Below, in pieces: positions 22,070-31,761 of a stretch of 64,000 nt of DNA. The notes below the pieces were generated by a model. That model had not been told where the DNA came from. It did no database searches and was given only the letters and a program-made list of their open reading frames with translations. Positions within the stretch are counted from its first letter, which is position 1; each line of letters starts with the position of its first letter. This DNA comes from Acidobacteriota bacterium. GTDB lineage: Bacteria; Acidobacteriota; Terriglobia; Acidiferrales; UBA7541. The stretch covers positions 1 through 64,000 of the forward strand of contig JAJYLB010000013.1 in assembly GCA_021788095.1 (NCBI GenBank), given 5' to 3'. Position numbers and translations under genes: made by a program.

Positions 22070-22996
22070 TTATCGGGCGGTGACGGTGGTGACGGGCGCG
22101 GGCGCTACCCATTCCGCGAAGGGGTAGAAACGGCCGCAGTCGGCGCATTGCGTGGTGGCGTCCTGGTGACCGCAGTGGGGGCAAACGGCGCCGGTGAGGA
22201 ACGTGTCGAATCGCTGCTGGCAGCTTTCGCACTTCCAGTAAGCTCCGGCGAGCGGCGTGGACTTACAAGAGGGGCAAGCGAATCCTTCCCGACGCGGCAG
22301 TTTCGCCAGGCGCGCGAGCGCACGCGCGTGCTGGAGCCCTCCCCAGCAACTATAGAGGACGAACGCGGCGATGATCCCAATCCAGAGCGAGTGGACCAAG
22401 ACCGCATAAACCACCAGCGCCGACATGCCGATGAAGCCGACTACCGTCGTCACCATCAGACTCCGCGCGCGGCCCAAACCGTACCAGAGCAGGGAGCGCA
22501 GAATCTGGCCGCCATCGAGCGGATAGATGGGCAGCAGATTGAAAATCAGCAGAAGGGCGTTTATCCCCAGAACCATATCCATAAAGATGTGGAGGTTGGG
22601 CGCGGTGCGAGACCAGTCGTACCAGGCGCCGAGGAGACCGATGGGGAAGAGGGCCACAAAGAGGGCCACATTGACCAGCGGGCCCGCCGCGATGCTCCAC
22701 AGCGTGGCGCCGGGCCTTTGCGGGGGGCTAACGAACGCCACGCCGCCCAGCGGCCAGAGCACGATCCGGTTGGCCGTTCCGCCCACTTGGCGGCAGGCGA
22801 AGGCATGGCCGAATTCGTGCAGGGTGATGATCCCAAACAGAGCGAGAACCTCGAGAACATTCCAGATGGGGGAGGAATATCGGCCCATGGGGCGTTCGAA
22901 TTCGTAAATCACCACCAGGAACCAGGTCCAATGCAGATAGACTTCGATCCCCGAGATCGCGAACAGGCGCATGGAGCCTTTGCGTAGGCTAAACAC
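22070..22996 (-). CDS. M50 (site-2-type) membrane metalloprotease with zinc-ribbon tail
   Basis: A 308-residue intramembrane protease. The zinc site HEFGH (60–64) and the third ligand in NLLPIYPLDGGQ (D161) lie in hydrophobic helices, as in the bacterial FtsH-independent SREBP-type group. There are about six membrane segments. After about 235 a cytoplasmic tail carries four CxxC knuckles (CPSC, CESC, CPHC, CADC), probably two zinc ribbons, which may recruit the substrate. The substrate is unknown. The start is GTG at 22996, with TATAAA 9 bases upstream and no Shine-Dalgarno; an internal ATG at codon 9 (MRLFAISG) is also possible. Confidence 0.88.
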   Translation of the reverse strand: MFSLRKGSMRLFAISGIEVYLHWTWFLVVIYEFERPMGRYSSPIWNVLEVLALFGIITLHEFGHAFACRQVGGTANRIVLWPLGGVAFVSPPQRPGATLWSIAAGPLVNVALFVALFPIGLLGAWYDWSRTAPNLHIFMDMVLGINALLLIFNLLPIYPLDGGQILRSLLWYGLGRARSLMVTTVVGFIGMSALVVYAVLVHSLWIGIIAAFVLYSCWGGLQHARALARLAKLPRREGFACPSCKSTPLAGAYWKCESCQQRFDTFLTGAVCPHCGHQDATTQCADCGRFYPFAEWVAPAPVTTVTAR

Positions 22997-23090
22997 GGTT
23001 GAGACTTTATACCATGCCGGCCTGGGACCGGGCCGCGCGGCGGAGGATTCCGTGCCGTATGCATCAGGCGGGTTATCCTCCGGTCCGGCT

Positions 23091-24807
23091 TCACCAAGTA
23101 ACGATCACGAGGGAAACGCCCTGGCGTGGCTCTGGGAAGCTCAGGGCGGCTACGCCGGCTTTGGCCGAGAGCCAGCGCGGGGAATCGGCGAGCCCGAGCC
23201 GGCCGGCGGCCTTGAGCCGGGCATATTCGGCGGGCGTGGGATCGCGCGGGGAGCCCATCTCGCGCCAAGCCGTGTAGGAATTGCTGTGGTCCCGATCCAC
23301 TTGGAAGCGCTCGACGAGGATCCGGCGCGCGTTCGGCGGCAGGCCTTGGATTTCGAAATCGATCGCGGCCGACGAAGCGGGAGCCGAGCTGTCGTCGTAG
23401 TTCCAGACGAGCACGGCGATTCGGCGCGATCCGCGCGTGGCGATGGCGTCGACGTCGGGAGAAGCTCGCGCACTCGACTCCAGAATCTCGTCGAGATTCA
23501 ACGCGCCGGTGCTTCGGGCCGCAACGCGCTCGCGCCCCAGCAATCCGTACATGCGGAACAAATCGAGCAGCGGGAGGGCGACGCCATCGGTGGAGAAGGC
23601 GCGCTGACCCGCGAAGAGCGGCTGGCCGGGAAACGTGAATGCCCAGGTCACCGCGCCCTGCAAGCGAATGGAATAACGGCCGGCGAGCGCCAAGGTGTTT
23701 TCGAGCAAGTCCGCCTCGTAACTCGCGTATTGGGAAGTGAGCCGGTAACCCTCTTCGGGATGGGAAGCGGCATCGCAAGCCGCGCAGCCTTCCGGATCCG
23801 ATTCGCTCAGCACGACCGGCAGCCGGCGCAAGGATGGGAAGCCGGCAACGATCTGGAATTCGCGATCGATGTCGCGGAGCTGCTTGCCAAGATTCATCTC
23901 GACCTGGCCATCGGCGAACCGCGTAATGCCCTTGGCGTGAAACGAGATGAAATCGAGCGGAGCGCCAGTCCTTCCAGTAACGTAGTTTTTCCCGCTGACG
24001 CAGTGCCGCAGGAAGCCTTCGAGGAAGCGGGCGGCGGCGGGGCTTGACGGACCGGTCGTGGCAGGCCCGCCCACCCGGGCGCCGGGCAGCGCCCGGCGAA
24101 CGGCATCGGCGGTGTAATCGTAGAGCTTCTCGTATTGCTCCGGCGTGCCGTGCCAATAGCTGATGTCCGGCTCGTTCCAGACTTCCCATTCCCACGCGCG
24201 CACCCGGGCGACGCCATACCGCCGGACCATATGCCGAACCCAGCGATACACCAAGTCTGCCCAGGCCTTGTAGCTTCTGGGCGGATAGGACCAGCCGGTG
24301 AAGAGCGGCCCGTGCGGCCAGTGGTGCTGGTACGGCTCGGGACGGGTGGAAAGCGCCTTGGGCATGAACCCGATTTCGACGTAGGGAGCGATGCCGGCGG
24401 CGCGATAGGCGTCGAAGATCTTGTCGAGGATGGCCCAGTTGTAGACGGGGTGGCCGGAAGCATCGAGGGTGTAGGCATCCGTCGAGCCCCACTTCAGGGC
24501 CGGTGCACCGTTGCCGCTGGTCAGCAGATTGTGCGTGCGGTCGTGAACGGGAACGGGGGAGAGATAAGCGAGTTGACGAAGCAGCTCGCGCCCTTCCTCG
24601 CTGTAGGTGTAGTTCGACTCGTCATGGCCCACCCAAGCCCAAACCGGCGGGAAGGGGCCTTCGGCCGCGGAGGCGTTGACGACGATGCGGACTTTCTGCC
24701 GGGCGGGCAGCCCGCCGCGGCGGGCGGACGCCAGCAAGAGAAGGGGAAAGGCCAGCGCCAAGATCCAAGCGAAGCCGCGCGCTCGTCGAACGCGCATGGC
24801 AGTGGCG

Positions 24808-24815
<8 letters not shown>
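23091..24815 (-). CDS. GH39-like glycoside hydrolase
   Basis: A 574-residue exported or membrane-anchored TIM-barrel hydrolase with an N-terminal hydrophobic segment (about 14–30). The clan GH-A acid/base motif is WNEP (E215), and a plausible nucleophile is E338 in VVLSESDPEG. The closest type I recognise is family 39 (beta-xylosidase or alpha-iduronidase), but the specificity is open. A C-terminal beta domain follows (about 440–574). Its start overlaps the stop of mqnE by 8 bases, so it may be translationally coupled to the menaquinone genes; a second ATG at codon 7 would avoid the overlap. Confidence 0.78.
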
Positions 24816-25970
<1,155 letters not shown>

Positions 25971-25974
<4 letters not shown>

Positions 25975-26861
25975 GGGCGGCTGAAGACGACCGCCGCGCT
26001 CCAGAAAAGGAGGAATAAAACGCTAATATAGCCGTTCATCGTGAAGAATGCAGCATTGATCTTGCTCAGGTCGTTGGGGCGGACCAAGCGGTGTTCCCAG
26101 GCAAGCAGCGCGGCCACCACCGCGATTCCCACCCACGCCGGCCAGGGCAGATGGAAGCTCCCGGCAAGCCAAGCCAACAAGAGGATCATGCCGGCGTGCA
26201 TGAGCCGGGCCACGGCGAGCGCGCGGGGGATTCCCAGGCGGCGCGGAATCGAGTGCAAGCCCGCTTCGCGGTCGAACTCGACGTCCTGGCAGGCGTAGAG
26301 CACGTCGAAGCCGCCAACCCACAGCGTGACCGCGGCGCACAAAATCCACATCCGGGAATCGATCGAGCCGCGAATGGCAATCCAAGCGGCAACGGGCGAC
26401 AAGCCGTCGCAGAAGCCGAGCACGAAATGGGACCACAGGGTGAAGCGCTTGGTATAGGAGTAGAGGAGGAGGATCGCGAGGGCCAGCGGCGAAAGCCGAA
26501 AGGCCAGGGGATTGAGTTCCCAGGCCGCGAAGACCAGCACGCCGGAAGCGAGCAGCGTGAAGACCCAGGCGAAGCCAAGCGACAACTCGCCGGTGACGAG
26601 GGCCCGGCCGCGGGTGCGGGGATTCAGGCGGTCGTAGCGGAGATCGGCGATGCGGTTCATCGTCATGGCCGCCGACCGCGCACCCACCATCGCCACGACG
26701 ATCCACGCGAGTTGCCAGGCGATGCGGCCGGCGGAGGGCCAGCCGCCGGAGGGGCCTTCCGTGCGGGCGGCGAGCAAGGCGGCGACCAGCGCGTACGGCA
26801 AGGCGAAGACCGAGTGCTCGAATTTGATCATTTCGAGCACGGTGCGAAGTCGGCGGAACAC
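25971..26861 (-). CDS. mqnP: UbiA-family prenyltransferase (MqnP-like)
   Basis: A 296-residue polytopic membrane protein that transfers a polyprenyl chain to an aromatic acid. The two Asp-rich motifs are MNRIADLRYD (first) and QDVEFDREAGLHSIP (second), with about eight hydrophobic helices. Next to mqnE and ubiX it most likely prenylates 1,4-dihydroxy-6-naphthoate or a derivative in menaquinone synthesis, the role assigned to MqnP. It overlaps mqnE by four bases (ATGA type). Confidence 0.87.
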
Positions 26862-26898
26862 GGCGGCTACGACTTTCGCGCCGCGGGCGGCGCGCTCG

Positions 26899-27513
26899 TC
26901 ATTTCTCCTTCTTCGCCGCGCCCTGCCAGCGATAGGCCTGGGGTTGCGGCAAGCCGAGCTGCTCGAGCACGCGGCAAACGTACTGCGTCACGAGGTCGTC
27001 GATCGTTTCCGGAGCGAAATAGAAGGCGGGCACGGCGGGCATAACGACGGCGCCGGCAGCATCGGCGCGAAGCATGTTTTCGAGGTGAATGCGGCTGAGG
27101 GGCGTTTCCCGCACGCAGAGAACCAGCCGGCGGCGCTCCTTCAGCGCGACGTCGGCGGCGCGCGCGATGAGGTCGTCGCTCATGCCGGTGGCGATGGCGG
27201 CCAGCGCGCCGGTGGTGCAAGGGACGACGATCATGCCGTCCAGCGGATAGCTGCCCGAAGCGATGGCGGCGCCAATATCCTTGTTAGGGAGTAGATCGAT
27301 CTTCTTCGCCCCGGGCACGAGCTGCTGGGGCAGGCGTTTCAAATCCGCGGCGACAATTCCCAGCTCCATCGCCAGCAGGCGCTGGCCCGCTTCGCTGATC
27401 ACCAGATGCACGCGGCCGACGCGCTCATCCGCTTCAAGCAGCTCGAGCGCCTTGCGCGCGTAGACAGCTCCGCTCGCTCCCGTCACGCCGACGACGATGG
27501 TCTTCCCTGCCAT
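26899..27513 (-). CDS. ubiX: flavin prenyltransferase UbiX
   Basis: A 204-residue flavoprotein that attaches a dimethylallyl group to FMN, making the prenylated flavin used by UbiD-type decarboxylases. The FMN-binding start VVGVTGASGAVYARK and the late CTTGALAAIATGMSDDLI stretch are family signatures. With mqnP and mqnE it supports the late futalosine pathway, where a UbiD-like decarboxylase is needed; that decarboxylase is not in the window. First gene of the three-gene operon. Confidence 0.93.
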   Translation of the reverse strand: MAGKTIVVGVTGASGAVYARKALELLEADERVGRVHLVISEAGQRLLAMELGIVAADLKRLPQQLVPGAKKIDLLPNKDIGAAIASGSYPLDGMIVVPCTTGALAAIATGMSDDLIARAADVALKERRRLVLCVRETPLSRIHLENMLRADAAGAVVMPAVPAFYFAPETIDDLVTQYVCRVLEQLGLPQPQAYRWQGAAKKEK

Positions 27514-27564
27514 AGCGGCAAGTGATAGCCGCCGCCGCGCGGGAAGTCAAGCCGCTGGGGGGAA

Positions 27565-27837
27565 TCAATAATGGTACCGTGCCTGGAGGAAATCGATTCG
27601 GAGCGCGCTCACACGGTAGACCAGCCGGTGCTCCTGCGTGATCCGTCTCGACCAGCAGCCCGCCAGGACGAACTTGAGCGGTTCCGGCTTGCCCACGCCC
27701 GCGAATGGCTCCCGGCACGCCGCTTCCACAAGCTCCAGGATCCTGAGCGCGATCCTGCGGTCCGTTCTCACCCAGTGGCTGAGGTCGTCGCGAAATTCCG
27801 GATGGAAAACCGCCTCGCGTTCAGCGGGGCGCGCCAA
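27565..27837 (-). CDS. yoeB: YoeB-family mRNA interferase toxin
   Basis: A 90-residue RelE-superfamily toxin of the YoeB/Txe group. It cleaves mRNA in the ribosomal A site. The signature run WSRRITQEHRLVYRV and the C-terminal RYHY (His89–Tyr90, the catalytic end in Escherichia coli YoeB) are intact, so the toxin should be active. It overlaps the end of the antitoxin gene by 17 bases, the usual coupled arrangement. No transposon or prophage surrounds it. Confidence 0.93.
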   Translation of the reverse strand: MARPAEREAVFHPEFRDDLSHWVRTDRRIALRILELVEAACREPFAGVGKPEPLKFVLAGCWSRRITQEHRLVYRVSALRIDFLQARYHY

Positions 27838-28108
27838 GCCCCATCTCCCGTCGAAGCTTGTCGACCGATTCCGGCCTCTTCTTGCCGCGTGTGGCCCGCG
27901 CGAGCGCCGCCAGCAGCCGCTTGGCGTTCGCGGGCGAGCGCAGCAAATGCGCCGTTTCCATGAGGCTGCTCAGCTCGTCGGCGGGGACCAGGGCCACGGC
28001 CTTGGCGCCACGGCGGCGCACGATCACCACCTCCCGATCGTCGACGACCCGATCGAGGACCGCAGCCAACTGCTCCCGCAGTGCGGTGTAGGTCGTCTCG
28101 AGTGCCAT
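27821..28108 (-). CDS. yefM: YefM/Phd-family antitoxin
   Basis: A 95-residue antitoxin starting MALETTYTALREQ. The frame is open 25 codons further up, but GGAGG lies 6 bases before this ATG. The N-terminal half is the Phd/YefM DNA-binding fold (LREQLAAVLDRVVDDREVVIVRRRG), and the basic C-terminus (RGKKRPESVDKLRR) is where toxin is bound in the family. It should repress its own promoter through the TGTACA repeats just upstream. The C-terminus reads into the toxin gene. Confidence 0.9.
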   Translation of the reverse strand: MALETTYTALREQLAAVLDRVVDDREVVIVRRRGAKAVALVPADELSSLMETAHLLRSPANAKRLLAALARATRGKKRPESVDKLRREMGLGAPR

Positions 28109-28128
28109 GGCTCCCTCCGTTTTGTAGC

Positions 28129-28147
28129 GTACAGCCTTCCTGTACAG
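28129..28147 (-). promoter_or_regulatory. YefM operator with TGTACA core repeats
   Basis: Twenty bases before the antitoxin ATG, GTACAG-N5-CTGTAC forms a perfect inverted repeat (28129–28145), and its right arm extends to the palindrome CTGTACAG (28140–28147). The known YefM–YoeB operator is built from palindromes with a TGTACA core, so this matches the expected autoregulatory site. No clear -10/-35 pair was identified beside it. Confidence 0.7.
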
Positions 28148-28213
28148 GTGGTCAAGGGCGACTTCACGCCGGCATGGGGCCAAGGACGCGCCGAAGGCGG
28201 ACGGACGACCGCG

Positions 28214-29077
28214 TCACATTTTTCGGGCGACGAGGAGGGCGTAGACGAAGTTGCCGGAGGCGAAGGCGGCTTTCATGGCGCGGAAGGCGTGGAGGAAATC
28301 GAAGAATTCCGGGCCGAGCCGCGCCGCCAGCAGCCAGAACTCCTTCTTGCGGATGATCTCGAGGCAAAGGTCCCACGTCTTGGCGCAGCGCTCGTTGAGG
28401 GTTTCGCGGCGGACGATTGCCAAGCCGTTCGCCTCGAGCAGCGCGGCGTAATCGCCGACCGTATCGAGCGAGACGAGCATGCCCTTCTCGATGGGGCGAA
28501 GGAATTTACGGTAGGCGGCGGAATCGAGGCCGTCCTTCTTGAACCAATCGATGAGGGCGAACGTTCCCCGCGGCGGCAGCAGGCGCGCGGCGGAGGCGAA
28601 GAACTGCCGCTTGCGCTCGTAGTGCGAAATCGATTCGACCGACCAAACGACGTCGAAGGAAGCGGGAGGAAAGGTCATCGCCTGCGCATCCATCAGCAGG
28701 AATTTCGCGCGGGCGCGCTCGGCCGCGGCCGCCGCCCCGGCCATTTCAACTTGGACGGGGGAGATCGTGATGCCGGTGGCGGCGACGCCGTAGCGGCGAG
28801 CGAGGTAGAGGGAAGAAGCGCCGAAGCCGCAACCGACGTCGAGCAGTTTCTTCCCGGGCTGTAGCCGCGCGGCGCGGGCGAGGTGGTCGATCAGTTGGAT
28901 TTGGGCCTGCTCCTTGGTTTCATCGCCGCGAATCCAGTAGCCGTGGTGGATGTGCTCACCCCAAAGAGCGCGGTAGTAGGGGCTGATCAGGTCGTAGTGC
29001 TTGCGGATCTTGGCCTGGTCGTTGAAGGCGCGTGGCCCGCCTCGGAGGGCGCGGCGGGAACGAGAGAGAGAGCCCAT
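28214..29077 (-). CDS. SAM-dependent methyltransferase (tocopherol/cyclopropane-type fold)
   Basis: A 287-residue class I methyltransferase. Motif I is LLDVGCGFGASSLYLA, and the preceding WGEHIHHGYWIRG stretch is characteristic of the gamma-tocopherol and small-molecule methyltransferase group. The C-terminal part (FWLLAARLGPEFFDFLHAFRAMKAAFASGNF) is typical of that group's lid. The substrate is unknown and may be a quinone, polyketide or lipid. TATCCT lies 9 bases before the ATG with no Shine-Dalgarno. It is divergent from larB. Confidence 0.83.
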   Translation of the reverse strand: MGSLSRSRRALRGGPRAFNDQAKIRKHYDLISPYYRALWGEHIHHGYWIRGDETKEQAQIQLIDHLARAARLQPGKKLLDVGCGFGASSLYLARRYGVAATGITISPVQVEMAGAAAAAERARAKFLLMDAQAMTFPPASFDVVWSVESISHYERKRQFFASAARLLPPRGTFALIDWFKKDGLDSAAYRKFLRPIEKGMLVSLDTVGDYAALLEANGLAIVRRETLNERCAKTWDLCLEIIRKKEFWLLAARLGPEFFDFLHAFRAMKAAFASGNFVYALLVARKM

Positions 29078-29142
29078 GGGCGGTCGAGGATACTGCGGGC
29101 GAGCGACAGAAACAATGGCCGCGCGGTAGAATCGGCTGCGAA

Positions 29143-29895
29143 ATGACGGAACAAGACCTCAGGAAACTGCTCGACGAGGTGCGCGGCGGCCGCACGGGAA
29201 TCGCCCGGGCGCTCGAACGGCTGAAGAAGCTGCCTTTCGAGGATCTCGGCTTCGCCAAGATCGATCATCACCGCTCCTTGCGGCAAGGCTTCCCCGAAGT
29301 GGTTTACGCGCGCGGGAAAACGCCCGAGCAGGTGGCCAAGATCGTGGGCAGCATGCTGCGCAACGGCGGCTCCCACAATATCCTGGTAACTCGAGCCGAT
29401 CGCGCCATCGCGCGGCGGGTGCGGCGGCTGTCGCGTTCGGCCCGCTTCCATCCGCTCTCCGGCGCGATTCTGATTCGGCGCGATCGCCAAAGGCGGGGCC
29501 AGGGGCTGATCCTGGTGGTATCCGCGGGCACGAGCGACATCCCGGTGGCCGAGGAGGCGGCGGTGACGGCCGAAGCGCTGGGGAACTCGGTCGAAACGAT
29601 CTACGACGTGGGTGTGGCGGGGCTGCACCGCCTGCTCGAGCATCGCCAAAAACTCGCTCGGGCGCGCGTGGTGATCTGCGTGGCGGGGATGGAAGGGGCG
29701 CTGGCGAGCGTTGTCGGCGGGCTGATCAGCGCGCCGGTGATTGCCGTGCCGACCAGCACCGGCTACGGCGCGAGTTTGGGCGGGGTGGCGGCGCTGCTGG
29801 CGATGCTGAACAGTTGCTCCGCCAACGTCTCCGTGGTGAATATTGACAACGGCTTCGGCGCCGGCTGCGTGGCCAGCGCCATCAACCGGCTGTAG
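29143..29895 (+). CDS. larB: nickel-pincer cofactor carboxylase LarB
   Basis: A 250-residue AIR-carboxylase-related protein. LarB carboxylates nicotinic acid adenine dinucleotide, the first step toward the nickel-pincer nucleotide of lactate racemase-type enzymes. Diagnostic stretches are SAGTSDIPVAEEAA, VICVAGMEGALASVVGGL and STGYGASLGGVAALLAMLNSC. The start ATG beginning MTEQDLRKLL is preceded by TAGAAT at 10 bases and no Shine-Dalgarno. larC and larE are not adjacent, so the rest of the pathway must lie elsewhere. It converges on selA. Confidence 0.92.
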   Translation: MTEQDLRKLLDEVRGGRTGIARALERLKKLPFEDLGFAKIDHHRSLRQGFPEVVYARGKTPEQVAKIVGSMLRNGGSHNILVTRADRAIARRVRRLSRSARFHPLSGAILIRRDRQRRGQGLILVVSAGTSDIPVAEEAAVTAEALGNSVETIYDVGVAGLHRLLEHRQKLARARVVICVAGMEGALASVVGGLISAPVIAVPTSTGYGASLGGVAALLAMLNSCSANVSVVNIDNGFGAGCVASAINRL

Positions 29896-30027
29896 CAGGG
29901 CCTTCCCTCCCAAGAACCCAAGATCCGCGCCGGTGCACAGCCCGGAACCAGTGCGTATCCCTCGCGGGAAAGGGATGGGGGCCGTTGATGCGCTGAAGCG
30001 GAGCGGGTTGGAGGCCGGAGTGCAAAA

Positions 30028-30113
30028 GCGGATTCTTCACTCGGTGGCGCGCCCGTCCGCCGCGGGGGACGCGGGAAATAAAACGGCGCGCCACTCCGTT
30101 CAGAATGACATTT
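30028..30113. repeat. composite intergenic repeat with nested 10-bp inverted repeat
   Basis: In the 253-base gap between larB and selA, the outer parts read as GATTCTTCACTC and CCGTTCAGAATGACA, halves of a common intergenic repeat. They are separated by about 50 bases bounded by GTGGCGCGCC (30044–30053) and its exact reverse complement (30085–30094). The design looks like one repeat inserted in another. The rest of the gap shows nothing recognisable. Confidence 0.45.
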
Positions 30114-30148
30114 TATGATTTGGTCGCGACGGTCTGGAGAAATGCCGG

Positions 30149-31576
30149 CTAGGCCAGCGCGGCCAGAAGCGCGGCGGCAAGCGCTTGTTCCTGCTCGGGG
30201 AGCACGGTGCGCAGGTCGAGCACCAGCCGATCCTCCGCGATGCGCGCGACGACAGGGACGCCGCCAGGGGGCCGGCGCAGCCGCTCCTCGAGCGCCGCGG
30301 CGGAATGCCGGGTGGCGCGCACGGCCACGAGCCATCCGGGCAGCGACTGACCGGGCGTCGACCCGCCACCCACAACGGAGTTTCCCTCGACGATCTCGAT
30401 TTGGGCGGCCGGAGAGGCGGAAGCCAGGAGCGCGGCGAAGGCTGCCGCGCGGCGGCGAATCTCGCCGGCGGGCGCGCGAATCATCCGGAGGATGGGAACA
30501 TCGTCGGCGGCGTCGCGCAGGTAGGCGCGCAGGGTGGCTTCGAGCGCCGCGATAGTCAGCTTATCGACGCGCAACGCGCGGAAGAGCGGGTTGCGGCGCA
30601 CGCGGGCGACGAACTCCTTCTTGCCTGCGATGATGCCGGCTTGCGGCCCGCCGAGCAGCTTATCCCCGCTGAAACTGACCAGCGGCACTCCCGCGGCGAG
30701 GCTCGAGCGCGCCACGGGCTCGCCGACTCCCGCCCCGGCGAGATCGAGCAGGCAACCCGAGCCGAGATCTTCGTAAACCGGCAAGCCGCTCCTGGCGCCA
30801 AGCGCCACCAACTCTTCGAGCGACGGCCGATCGGTAAATCCGACGACGCGGAAATTCGACGGATGAACGCGCAGGAGCAGGCGCGTCTCCGCGCCGATGG
30901 CGCGCTCGTAATCGACCAGGCGCGTGCGGTTCGTCGTGCCCACCTCCCGCAGCCGCGCCCCGCTCGCCGCCATGATTTCAGGAATGCGGAATCCATCGCC
31001 GATCTCGATCAACTCGCCGCGGGAGACGATGACTTCCCCGTCGCGCGCCAGCTCGTGCAGCACCAGGAGAACCGCGGCGGCGTTGTTGTTGACGACGATG
31101 GCGGCTTCGGCGCCCAGGAGGTGCGCGAGCAGGCGAGCGGTGTGCGCGTCGCGCTTGCCGCGGGCGCCGGCCTCGAGATCGTATTCCAGATTCGAGTAGC
31201 CGGCGGCGGCTTCGCGGACCCGATCCAAGGCCTCGGCCGAGAGGGGCGCGCGGCCCAAATTCGTGTGCAGAACGACGCCCGTGGCGTTGATAACCGGGCG
31301 CAGAGACGGCCGGAGCCAATCCTCGACTTCGAGGATGATGCGGCGCTCGAGTTCGCCGGCAATGTCCGCGTGCCCGGAAAGCTCGCCGGGCGCGGCGGTG
31401 GTGCCGGCCAACTCGGCGCGCAGAGCGGCCAGAACGCGCCGGGTAGCGTCGAGCACGAGCGGCCGTCCGGCGCGGCCCGTCAGGTCCGCCAGCAGCGGGC
31501 GAGCCAGCAACTGATCGACGGAAGGAATCTTCTCCCGAAGGTCCCGAACGCCGCGGGAAGCGGAATCGGTAGCCAT
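30149..31576 (-). CDS. selA: L-seryl-tRNA(Sec) selenium transferase
   Basis: A 475-residue PLP enzyme that converts seryl-tRNA(Sec) to selenocysteyl-tRNA(Sec). The PLP lysine lies in SFSGDKLLGGPQAG, and the N-terminal RDLREKIPSVDQLL and the NATGVVLHTNLGRAPLS stretch are family signatures. Length matches bacterial SelA. selB, selD and selC are not in the window, and no selenoprotein gene with an in-frame TGA was recognised. TATGCT lies 14 bases before the ATG. It converges with larB. Confidence 0.95.
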   Translation of the reverse strand: MATDSASRGVRDLREKIPSVDQLLARPLLADLTGRAGRPLVLDATRRVLAALRAELAGTTAAPGELSGHADIAGELERRIILEVEDWLRPSLRPVINATGVVLHTNLGRAPLSAEALDRVREAAAGYSNLEYDLEAGARGKRDAHTARLLAHLLGAEAAIVVNNNAAAVLLVLHELARDGEVIVSRGELIEIGDGFRIPEIMAASGARLREVGTTNRTRLVDYERAIGAETRLLLRVHPSNFRVVGFTDRPSLEELVALGARSGLPVYEDLGSGCLLDLAGAGVGEPVARSSLAAGVPLVSFSGDKLLGGPQAGIIAGKKEFVARVRRNPLFRALRVDKLTIAALEATLRAYLRDAADDVPILRMIRAPAGEIRRRAAAFAALLASASPAAQIEIVEGNSVVGGGSTPGQSLPGWLVAVRATRHSAAALEERLRRPPGGVPVVARIAEDRLVLDLRTVLPEQEQALAAALLAALA

Positions 31577-31761
31577 CGCGGTGCTATTTCAGCATAGCGG
31601 TCGCCTCAAGGCAATGCGAACGCGGGCGGCCACGAGGGCCGCCCCTACCACCTAAGCTGTTTCACGCGCGGCTTGCGACGGCCGGCCGCGCAGCTTTCGC
31701 CCGGGGTCGCCGGCGCATACAATGACTAGCTTTTCTTTTTTCGCAGGAACGGGAGGAGACC

